Shown: positions 16,410-23,046 of the stretch, piece by piece
Layout: each line of letters opens with the position of its first letter
How positions within the stretch are numbered: position 1 is the first letter of the stretch
Assembly (NCBI GenBank): GCA_016717335.1
Contig: JADKFS010000001.1
Span: forward strand, 186,001 to 250,000
Source of the DNA: Candidatus Ribeiella danica
GTDB lineage: Bacteria > Chloroflexota > Chloroflexia > Chloroflexales > Roseiflexaceae
Direction of reading: 5' to 3'
DNA: 64,000 nt
The notes under the pieces: generated by a model
What the model was told of the DNA's origin: nothing
The model's input: only the letters and a program-made list of their open reading frames with translations
Databases searched by the model: none
Made by a program: the position numbers and the translations under genes

Positions 16410-17825
16410 ATGAAAAAGGTACTGAAGAAGGCCATCTGGATTATCGGCTACACGCTGTCAGCCCTCGGTGCAATTGCGCTGGCCGCCACTATCGGCATCA
16501 CCAGATCGTCCGAGCGCATGATCTCGCCCACCCCAGCGGGATTGGCCGCCACAGTCATCCCTCTGCCGGCGCCCCGCTATGACCCAAGCAAACCAACCGT
16601 TGCGATTCTGCTGAGCAATACCCAAACCGAAGCCTCCGATTTTCTGATGCCCTATGCCATGTTCGTCGAATCGGGTGCCTATAATGTCTATGCCGTCGCC
16701 GAAACGCGCGGATTGCGGACGCTGACCGGCGGCGTGGATGTGGTGCCGCAGCACTCGTTCGCGGAGCTTACGGCGCTGCTGCACCAAGGCCCAGACATCA
16801 TCGTCGTCCCAGGCGTGCTCGATACTCGATCGCATCAGAATGTGCCAGTGCTCGATTGGCTGCGGCAGCATGGCCATGCGCCGACGCTGCTCTTCTCGTG
16901 GTGTGTAGGTGCTGAAGTGTTGGCGGCCAGCGGGCTGATCGACGGCAAAACGGTCACCACTCACTGGGGCGACATTGATGGCTATGAGCGCGCCTACCCG
17001 GCTGTCCACTGGCAACGTGGCGAGCGCTACATTGACTCGGGCTCGCTGCTGACCACCGGTGGGATCACATCCGGTGTGGATGCGACGCTGCATCTCCTGG
17101 CACGCCGCAACGGACAGGCGGTTGCCGACAAGGTCGCCCAAGCGCTGCACTACCCAGCCTCCCCCTTTGTGGCCAATCCGCACATGGCGCAATATACGGA
17201 CGCACCAGCAGATAGCATCGTAATCTTCAATCTGGCCTTTACCTGGCCCAAGCGCCAGGCCGCTGTCTGGCTGTACGATGGGGTTGGCGAAGTCGATCTG
17301 GCCGCCGTGGACGATGTCTACCAGCTGTCGTCGACCAATCAAATCTACACGGTGTCCGACATGCCGGCGGTGATATCGCGGAACGGGTTACAGATTGTGC
17401 CGCGCTGGCAAGCGCGCAATCTGCCGGCCATGGATCGGCTGCTCATTCCCGGCGGCCAGGGTGCCGAGCAAGCGGCGGCGCGCCTGCCCGATGGACTGGG
17501 TGGTGGTGCGGTTCCGGTCACGATCCTGCAAAATGATCAAGCGCCCGCGTACGCCTTTACCATCGCACTGAACGATCTTGCCTCTACCCACGATGTGCCG
17601 AGCGCCACATTTGCGGCCAAGCGGCTCGAAGTGCGTAGTCCGCTGCACTTGGTCGGGACGCAGTGGCCGCTGCACCTGCTGATCATCCCTGTACTGGCTG
17701 GCATGGGTGGCGCTGCCGCGTTTGGGAGCCTGGTCTGGTTCATCCGTCGCGCCATCACTTTCATACGCCGTAACCGCAATCGAGCAAGCGCGCAGACGGC
17801 ACAGCCGCAGATCGGTGGCGTATAA
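16410..17825 (+). CDS. Membrane-anchored tandem DJ-1/PfpI-like protein
   Basis: 471 aa with an N-terminal TM segment (about 8-30) and a C-terminal TM segment (about 420-445) ending in a basic tail. Between them are two class I glutamine-amidotransferase-like (DJ-1/PfpI, GlxA-N type) domains. The first has the nucleophile elbow LFSWCVGAEVLAASG with Cys165 and a downstream TTHW His185. The second (VWLYDGVGEVDLAAVDDVYQ, LLIPGGQGAE) lacks an obvious catalytic Cys. The domain pair is predicted to face outward between the two TM helices. It has its own promoter box A and is followed by a hairpin. Members act as stress proteins, glyoxalases or ligand sensors; the role here is unknown. Confidence 0.8.
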   Translation: MKKVLKKAIWIIGYTLSALGAIALAATIGITRSSERMISPTPAGLAATVIPLPAPRYDPSKPTVAILLSNTQTEASDFLMPYAMFVESGAYNVYAVAETRGLRTLTGGVDVVPQHSFAELTALLHQGPDIIVVPGVLDTRSHQNVPVLDWLRQHGHAPTLLFSWCVGAEVLAASGLIDGKTVTTHWGDIDGYERAYPAVHWQRGERYIDSGSLLTTGGITSGVDATLHLLARRNGQAVADKVAQALHYPASPFVANPHMAQYTDAPADSIVIFNLAFTWPKRQAAVWLYDGVGEVDLAAVDDVYQLSSTNQIYTVSDMPAVISRNGLQIVPRWQARNLPAMDRLLIPGGQGAEQAAARLPDGLGGGAVPVTILQNDQAPAYAFTIALNDLASTHDVPSATFAAKRLEVRSPLHLVGTQWPLHLLIIPVLAGMGGAAAFGSLVWFIRRAITFIRRNRNRASAQTAQPQIGGV

Positions 17826-17836
17826 GCCGAAATCAT

Positions 17837-17874
17837 GCGCGGGCTGGCCATGCAACATGAGAGTCAGCCCGCGC
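17837..17874 (+). terminator. Hairpin after the DJ-1-like gene
   Basis: GCGCGGGCTG pairs with CAGCCCGCGC, 11 bp after the stop codon. There is no clear T-tract, so it may stabilise the 3' end or terminate weakly. Confidence 0.45.
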
Positions 17875-17927
17875 AAGCTCCATTTGACTGCCGAGGTTCG
17901 AACCATGTCGAATCTGTAGCGGACGGA

Positions 17928-17992
17928 GAATCCACCCATCACCCCACCTTTGGATGGATGTAGCTCCACCCATCCGTCCGCTATGCTATGTA
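17928..17992 (+). promoter_or_regulatory. Conserved promoter box B (before cytochrome peroxidase operon)
   Basis: GAATCCACCCATCACCCCAC followed by CTTTGGATGG, then CTCCACCCATCCG and GCTATGCTATG. Same spacing as boxes A and C. The first gene it can serve starts at 18051. Confidence 0.75.
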
Positions 17993-18050
17993 TGTTGATG
18001 ATACAAGACGGAGCGGATGATGGCCCTCCACTCTATACGGAGAAACAACA

Positions 18051-18203
18051 ATGTATACAGACATACGACAAGATAGTGCTGGTTCCCACGGAACAATCGG
18101 GCGGCAAGCGAGCCGAGCCGCCATCCTGTGGGGATTGCTCTTTGGTGGCATTCAGGCGGCCTCGCCGTTAGTCATTTATGCCGAACGTCACCTGGCGCTA
18201 TGA
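18051..18203 (+). CDS. Small single-TM protein
   Basis: 50-aa frame starting MYTDIRQDSAGSHG, followed by one hydrophobic stretch (AAILWGLLFGGIQAASPLVI) and a short charged tail. GGAG lies 8 nt before the ATG. It is the first frame after promoter box B and precedes the YtkA-like gene by 37 bp, so it is probably co-transcribed with it and the cytochrome peroxidase. No family was recognised; expression is not proven. Confidence 0.5.
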   Translation: MYTDIRQDSAGSHGTIGRQASRAAILWGLLFGGIQAASPLVIYAERHLAL

Positions 18204-18240
18204 CACGCAACAAGCGACATATGAAAGGGAATGATCACCA

Positions 18241-18741
18241 ATGAGCACTATCATCACTGCCCAAGAGACCAATGCCGCACTGACACAGCCGAAACATCGC
18301 ACGCTCCGCTGGATCGCCGCCATTGTGGGAGGCGTCGTACTTCTCTTCGCCGCCTGGTTTGGCTTCATGCTTTACCGCATGAACTACGTGCCGGCCGACC
18401 TGGATCTTTCAACGACGCGCCTCTCAAACCAGGGCGTCTACCGGGTCAGCTACGCGCCGCGCCGCGGCCCGATTGTCATCAGCCAGATCCACACATGGGC
18501 GATCCACGTCGCCACGCCCGATGGCCAGCCAGTCACCGATGCCAGCATCAGCGTCGACGGCGATATGCCCCAGCACGGCCACGGCCTGCCGACCCGCCCG
18601 CAGGTCACCAAGCATCTTGGCAACGGCGACTACCTGGTCGAGGGTATGAAGTTCCAGATGGGCGGCTGGTGGGTGGTCGACTTCACGATCGACGCCAATG
18701 GCAAGCACGACACGGTGCGGTTCAACATGATCCTGAAGTGA
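18241..18741 (+). CDS. YtkA/FixH-like membrane-anchored protein
   Basis: 166 aa: a cytosolic start, one TM helix (about 25-46, AAIVGGVVLLFAAWFGFML), then an extracytoplasmic beta-sandwich. The domain contains HTWAIHVATPDGQPVTDASI and GDMPQHGHGLPTRP, the pattern of YtkA-like proteins; the MPxHxHG cluster could bind copper (inference from the family). The start lies after GAAAGGGAATGATCACC. It is followed by the cytochrome peroxidase gene at 18811, with which it probably forms an operon under box B. FixH-type proteins work with haem-copper enzymes or metal delivery. Confidence 0.75.
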   Translation: MSTIITAQETNAALTQPKHRTLRWIAAIVGGVVLLFAAWFGFMLYRMNYVPADLDLSTTRLSNQGVYRVSYAPRRGPIVISQIHTWAIHVATPDGQPVTDASISVDGDMPQHGHGLPTRPQVTKHLGNGDYLVEGMKFQMGGWWVVDFTIDANGKHDTVRFNMILK

Positions 18742-18810
18742 GTGGCCGAGCAGGTGTAGTACTGAGCGGGCGAGCAAGCATCCGCTCAGCGCATGAGAAA
18801 GGAACCTCTG

Positions 18811-20127
18811 ATGCCATCACAACGCACCCTGATCGGTCTCGCCGGCGTCGCAGTCATCGTTCTCACCGCCGCCTACCTGCTGTGGCCGCGCTCGGAGTGG
18901 AATCAGGACGAGATCGCTACGCTGCGCGGCCTGTGGATTGGCAGCCTGCCTGCACTCCCGCCCGATCCGTCGAACAAGGTTGCCGACGACGAGCGCGCGG
19001 TTGCCTTGGGCCAGCAGCTGTTCTTCGACACCCGGCTGAGCGCAAACGGCAAGGTCGCCTGCGCCACGTGCCACCTGCCGTCGAAAGACTTCCAGGACGG
19101 CAAGCCGCTCGGCCAGGGGGTGGGTACGACCGCGCGGCGCACCATGCCGATCGCTGGCACTGCATATAGCCCGTGGCTGTTCTGGGATGGCCGCAAGGAC
19201 AGCCAGTGGGCGCAAGCGCTCGGCCCGCTTGAGAGCCCGGTCGAACACGGCGGCTCGCGCACCCAGTACGCCCACCTGATCGATCGGGCATATCGAGCCG
19301 AGTACGAGGCGCTTTTTGGGCCGCTGCCCAAGCGGTCGAACCTGGCTCGCTTCCCGGCCGCGGCTGGACCTGTGTCTGACCCTGTCACCCGCGCCGCCTG
19401 GGAGCAGATGACGCCAGCGGATCGTGAGGCGGTCACCCGCATCTACGCCAATATCGGCAAGGCGATCGCGGCCTATGAGCGCAAGATCACGCCCGGCCCG
19501 GCGCGCTTCGACCAGTATGTCGACGCCCTGCTCAAGGGCGATACGCCGACGATGCGCACGGCGCTAGCGCCAGACGAAGTGGCCGGGCTGCGATTGTTCG
19601 TGGGTAAGGCGGGCTGCATCAATTGCCACAACGGCCCGCTGTTCACAAACAACGACTTCCACAACACGGGCGTGCCGGCCGCGCCGGGTCTGCCAGGGGA
19701 CACTGGCCGCGCCAAAGGCGTGCAGCAGGTGCTGGCGGACGAGTTCAACTGTCTGAGCAAATTTAGTGATGCCGCGCCGGAAGATTGTGGCGAGCTGCGC
19801 TTCGCCAAGGCCGACGACCACGCGCTGGAGCGCCAATTCAAGCCGCCGTCCCTCAGGAACGTGGCCGAGCGCGCGCCGTACATGCACGCCGGGCAGTTTG
19901 CCACGCTGCGCGAGGTGCTGGAGCACTACAATCGCGCGCCGGCCGCGCCAGCCGGGCACTCCGAGCTCAAACCGCTCAACCTGTCGGAGCAGGAGTTAGG
20001 TCAGCTTGAGGCGTTCCTGCGCAGCCTGAGCGGGCCGCTGAACACGCCACCGGAGCTGCTTGCGCCGCCCGCACCCTCGATCGCGTGCTTGGGCTGTCAC
20101 CCAGGCACCGCCATCAGCGGACTGTAG
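18811..20127 (+). CDS. Cytochrome c peroxidase/MauG-family protein with three CXXCH motifs
   Basis: 438 aa from the ATG at 18811, preceded by AAAGGAACC. An N-terminal signal anchor (LIGLAGVAVIVLTAAYLLW) directs it outside the membrane. The two family haem sites are CATCH (Cys84-His88) and CINCH (near residue 268). Conserved RMTMPI-like and PPSLRNVAERAPYMHAG motifs follow, the latter giving a distal haem ligand region. An extra CLGCH lies only ~10 residues before the C-terminus, which is unusual and could bind a third haem for electron entry. It reduces peroxide or oxidises a protein partner. It is probably co-transcribed with the YtkA-like gene. Confidence 0.9.
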   Translation: MPSQRTLIGLAGVAVIVLTAAYLLWPRSEWNQDEIATLRGLWIGSLPALPPDPSNKVADDERAVALGQQLFFDTRLSANGKVACATCHLPSKDFQDGKPLGQGVGTTARRTMPIAGTAYSPWLFWDGRKDSQWAQALGPLESPVEHGGSRTQYAHLIDRAYRAEYEALFGPLPKRSNLARFPAAAGPVSDPVTRAAWEQMTPADREAVTRIYANIGKAIAAYERKITPGPARFDQYVDALLKGDTPTMRTALAPDEVAGLRLFVGKAGCINCHNGPLFTNNDFHNTGVPAAPGLPGDTGRAKGVQQVLADEFNCLSKFSDAAPEDCGELRFAKADDHALERQFKPPSLRNVAERAPYMHAGQFATLREVLEHYNRAPAAPAGHSELKPLNLSEQELGQLEAFLRSLSGPLNTPPELLAPPAPSIACLGCHPGTAISGL

Positions 20128-20204
20128 CAGGGTTTCGCGCCTACACGGCTGATGGTACGGATGTGGCCTGTCGCGCGATGGATGCGCTTGCGGTTCACTA
20201 AACG

Positions 20205-20290
20205 TCTGCGCCGCACGAGTGCCCAAGCGCGCCGATACCCATAATCGAGCGAGCGCGCAGACGACACAGCCGCAGGTCGGAGGCGCATAA
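20205..20290 (+). pseudogene. Remnant 3' end of a DJ-1-like gene paralogue
   Basis: The last ~50 bases before the TAA at 20288 closely match the end of the DJ-1-like gene (compare GCGCAGACGACACAGCCGCA here with GCGCAGACGGCACAGCCGCA at 17797), including the stop. No upstream coding part is left. As with the intact gene, it is followed ~100 bp later by a promoter box, so a unit of gene end plus box was duplicated. Confidence 0.65.
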
Positions 20291-20387
20291 ACCCGAACCA
20301 CGTGCGAGCCGATCATGCGACGGTTGATCGGCTCACCACAAGCAGTAACTGACAGCGCGGGGGCGAACCCTAACGATCCGTCGCGAA

Positions 20388-20452
20388 GAATCCACCCACC
20401 ACTCCACCTTTGGTTGGGTGCGGCTCCACCCAGGCATCGGCTATGCTGTGCC
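20388..20452 (+). promoter_or_regulatory. Conserved promoter box C (before small protein/GNAT genes)
   Basis: GAATCCACCCACCACTCCAC followed by CTTTGGTTGGGTG, CTCCACCCA and GGCTATGCTGTGCC. It matches box A at nearly every position. An inner inverted copy (TGGGTG) faces the TCCACCC repeats. Confidence 0.75.
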
Positions 20453-20499
20453 CATTGGTGATTGCGGATGTGTGGCGCTACACCTGGAGCGAAGCGGGA

Positions 20500-20739
20500 A
20501 TGACGATGGCACAATACTATTACATCACGGTCACAGAGCATCTCGATGACAGCTGGTCGACCTGGTTCGACGGCCTGACGATCACGCATGACACCGACGG
20601 CACGAGCACGCTGGCGGGAGCGGTTCGCGATCAGAGCGCGCTCTACGGCCTGATCGACAAGGCGCGCGACCTGGGGCTGACCCTGGTCGCCGTCGGGCGC
20701 TCCGCCCCGCCAGGCCGCGCGGACGAGCCACGGGTCTGA
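20500..20739 (+). CDS. Small conserved-type hypothetical protein
   Basis: 79 aa from the ATG at 20500, or 77 from 20506. It has a compact alpha/beta pattern: YYYITVTEHLDDSWSTWFDG, then LTITHDTDGTSTLAG, VRDQSALYGLIDKARDLGL and TLVAVGR. Proteins with the same core (a Trp-rich strand, then a DQxALxGLLxKxRDLGLxL motif) are common in Chloroflexota and often lie in stress or regulator loci; no function is assigned. It is the first gene after box C and precedes the GNAT gene by 48 bp. Confidence 0.72.
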   Translation: MTMAQYYYITVTEHLDDSWSTWFDGLTITHDTDGTSTLAGAVRDQSALYGLIDKARDLGLTLVAVGRSAPPGRADEPRV

Positions 20740-20787
20740 TTGGCCGCTTGGCAGGATTACATTCGGTGCTGACACAAAGGAGGCGTT

Positions 20788-21486
20788 ATGGCACTTGCAA
20801 CCTGGTGGCGCGGCGATCCCGTGCCAAGCTTGTCGCCCCTTCCGGGCTTTCGCGTCGAAGCCTCGCGTGACAAGCATATGATTGCCGGCATCACGCGGCT
20901 CGCTCCGGACGAGGTTGATCGGCGGATGCACGCGGGGCACCAGCCGTATCTCGCCTTTGTCGAGCAGGCGCCGGTCGGCTATGGCTGGATGGCGACCCAG
21001 GAAGCCTCGATCGGCGAGCTCGGCTTGCAGTTTGCGTTGCCTGCGACGGAGCGCTATTTATGGGACTTTGCCACGCTGGCGGACTGGCAGGGTTACGGCA
21101 TCTATCCACGGCTCTTGCAGCACATTCTGATGCAGCAATCGTCCACGGTCGAGCGCGTCTGGATCATTCACGCGCCGGAAAACAGCCCGTCGGGGGCTGG
21201 GATGACCAAAGCCGGTCTGCTGCCGATCGGCCAGCTCTCGTTTCGCAGCGATGGCGGGGTCGGGCTAGCGCCGTTTGAGTCGCGTGAACGCGCACAGGCG
21301 GGCGCGGCCCTGCTCGGTATTCCACTGATCGAGAGCGTGCTGGCGCCCTGCTGGAGCTGTGGCGGCGCGACCCACGCGAACAGCACGGTCGTCGACGTCG
21401 ATACGTGCTGGCCCCCGATTCGACCCACGACGCAGCCGTGTACCTGCGCGATCGAACGCAAGCCGGCCAAAATGCTGGCTGCTTGA
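20788..21486 (+). CDS. GNAT-family N-acetyltransferase
   Basis: 232 aa. The acetyltransferase fold is visible in PYLAFVEQAPVGYGWMATQE, LWDFATLADWQGYGIYPRLL (strand 4 and the start of the acetyl-CoA helix) and VWIIHAPENSPSGAGMTKAG. The CoA loop QGYGIY deviates from the usual Q/RxxGxG/A. A C-terminal tail beyond the fold has CWSCGG and two further Cys, which might form a zinc site. AAGGAGG lies before the start. It follows the small protein at 20500 and is probably under box C. The substrate is unknown. Confidence 0.75.
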   Translation: MALATWWRGDPVPSLSPLPGFRVEASRDKHMIAGITRLAPDEVDRRMHAGHQPYLAFVEQAPVGYGWMATQEASIGELGLQFALPATERYLWDFATLADWQGYGIYPRLLQHILMQQSSTVERVWIIHAPENSPSGAGMTKAGLLPIGQLSFRSDGGVGLAPFESRERAQAGAALLGIPLIESVLAPCWSCGGATHANSTVVDVDTCWPPIRPTTQPCTCAIERKPAKMLAA

Positions 21487-21617
21487 CCAGATCGGGCAGC
21501 GCCTCAGTGGGGCGGAGCGGCATCCCTTTGGGCGCCGATGCGATCCGGGGAGAGCAGCGCACGCGGCTCACCATCGACAGTAACACATGTGACTGTGACA
21601 TACTGGAGGAAATCACT

Positions 21618-22616
21618 ATGGCGACGATCACGAACGTTCTGAACCCACCATCCCGCGCCTGGCGTATCGGCAGGGGCCTGGCCGCACTGGTCGGACTTAT
21701 CGTTGCCCTGGGGCTGGTTGGGGCCAGCTACGAGGCGATCGCCGCTGCTGGGGACGCGCGCCGCTACCCCCCTCCCGGCCAGCTGGTCGACGTCGGCGGC
21801 TACCGGCTGCACATCCAGTGTGTCGGCGCGGGCAGCCCGACGGTCGTGCTCGATGCCGGGCTCGGTGGCTCGTCGCTCGATTGGAGTCTCGTTCAGCCGG
21901 AGCTTGGCCGCAGCACCCGCGTCTGTGCCTACGACCGCGCCGGCATGGGCTGGAGCGACCCAAGCCCGCAGCCGCGCACCCCGCGCCAGATTGCGGACGA
22001 ATTGCACGCGCTGTTGACGAATGCCGGCATTGCGGGGCCCTACGTGCTGGTGGGGCACTCGCTCGCCGGCAAGAATGTGCGGCTGTTTACGATCGCGCAC
22101 CCCGACCAGGTCGCCGGGCTGGTGCTGGTCGACGCGCGGAGTGAGTATGTGGATGCCAACACCTCGCCGGCCGAGGTACAGGCCTTCCAGCAGGCGCTCG
22201 CGGCGCAGGCGAGCCAATATCGGGTGGCCCGCAGCTTGGGGCTCGTCCGCCTGATCGGCGCGAGCCTGTGGGGCGGGCCGGCGATGCCACGCGCGACGCG
22301 AACGGAGGGCATGCTGTTGACCACCTCCCAGCGGGGTGTTGACGCCACCACCGCCGAAGGGCTGCAGCGCGCGGCCGACGACGCCCAACTCCAGGCGGCG
22401 CCCGCGCTGGGCGGCCGGCCGCTGATCGTCCTGGCGTCTGAGCAGAACATGACCGCGACCCCGTATTGGGCCGAAGCGCAGCGCCGGCAGGCCGCGCTCA
22501 GCACGAACGGGCGCTTGATCGTTCCCGCGGGCAGCGGGCACTATATCCACTGGGAGCAGCCGACGCTGGTGATCGACGCGGTGCGACAGGTGATCGAGGA
22601 TGTACGGAGCCGCTAA
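21618..22616 (+). CDS. Membrane-anchored alpha/beta hydrolase
   Basis: 332 aa from the ATG at 21618 (TGGAGGAAAT upstream). An N-terminal TM anchor (LAALVGLIVALGLVGASYEA) precedes an alpha/beta-hydrolase fold: VVLDAGLGGSSLDW (oxyanion region), VCAYDRAGMGWSD, the nucleophile elbow VLVGHSLAGKN, an Asp in LVLVDARSE, and the catalytic His in AGSGHYIHWEQP. The domain is predicted outside the membrane. It is separated from the GNAT gene by 131 bp that contain no clear terminator. The substrate is unknown. Confidence 0.87.
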   Translation: MATITNVLNPPSRAWRIGRGLAALVGLIVALGLVGASYEAIAAAGDARRYPPPGQLVDVGGYRLHIQCVGAGSPTVVLDAGLGGSSLDWSLVQPELGRSTRVCAYDRAGMGWSDPSPQPRTPRQIADELHALLTNAGIAGPYVLVGHSLAGKNVRLFTIAHPDQVAGLVLVDARSEYVDANTSPAEVQAFQQALAAQASQYRVARSLGLVRLIGASLWGGPAMPRATRTEGMLLTTSQRGVDATTAEGLQRAADDAQLQAAPALGGRPLIVLASEQNMTATPYWAEAQRRQAALSTNGRLIVPAGSGHYIHWEQPTLVIDAVRQVIEDVRSR

Positions 22617-22883
22617 TCCACGGTTTCTTGGCCATCCCGCCCACGATCGCAGAGATCCGGACGCTCGGAGAGCTGCTCGTGAAAGGGGTGAAAATCCCCG
22701 CTCGGGATACCCTCAGGCAGCTGAATGTCGTTCCAGCGCCTGAACGGGCCGGCGATGAAGCGCGGGCGATCGTCGCGCCGGTGCTGTCGCATGTCTGGAT
22801 CAAGGATCGGGGGCTACATGCCATCACGCCCACCGCCGCGTTCGAGCCGCTGCTGGTGGGCGTGTGGAGAACCGAGGTTGTAA
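22617..22883. other. Intergenic region without recognised gene
   Basis: The 267 bp between the hydrolase and tRNA-His contain an open frame without start signals or family features. A decayed gene cannot be excluded. Nothing else was recognised up to the mnmG promoter at 23033. Confidence 0.5.
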
Positions 22884-22959
22884 TGGGGTGCCCGATGGGT
22901 TTCGAACCCACAACCTCCTGAGCCACAGTCAGGCGCTCTGCCATTGAGCTACGGGCACC
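22884..22959 (-). tRNA. tRNA-His (anticodon GTG)
   Basis: The minus strand folds into a full cloverleaf: acceptor GTGCCCG/CGGGCAC, D arm GCTC..GAGC, anticodon stem CCTGA/TCAGG with loop CTGTGGC (anticodon GTG), and T arm GTGGG-TTCGAAA-CCCAT. An extra 5' G (position -1) faces C73, the tRNA-His identity pair. CCA is encoded. Confidence 0.96.
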
Positions 22960-23032
22960 ACAAATCTGACCTGCTGGAGTATAGCATACCGCACCACAGT
23001 CGTCAAATCCGGCGCTGGCGCGCGCTTTCTGG

Positions 23033-23038
23033 TATAAT
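23033..23038 (+). promoter_or_regulatory. -10 element of mnmG, suggesting a leaderless mRNA
   Basis: Consensus TATAAT ends 8 bp before the ATG at 23047, so transcription would begin at or next to the start codon. No Shine-Dalgarno sequence is present. No good -35 is seen. Confidence 0.55.
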
Positions 23039-23046
23039 GCCGCGCC

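Larger units (their letters stand above)
20128..20499. other. Intergenic region with gene remnant and promoter box C
   Basis: 372 bp with no intact gene. It holds the DJ-1-like remnant, a hairpin with arms GAGCCGATCA/TGATCGGCTC (20310-20338), and box C. Confidence 0.6.

Noticed and set aside
22617..22883. Gene fragment between hydrolase and tRNA-His
   Set aside because: The frame has no start signal and matches no family I recognise; left as intergenic.
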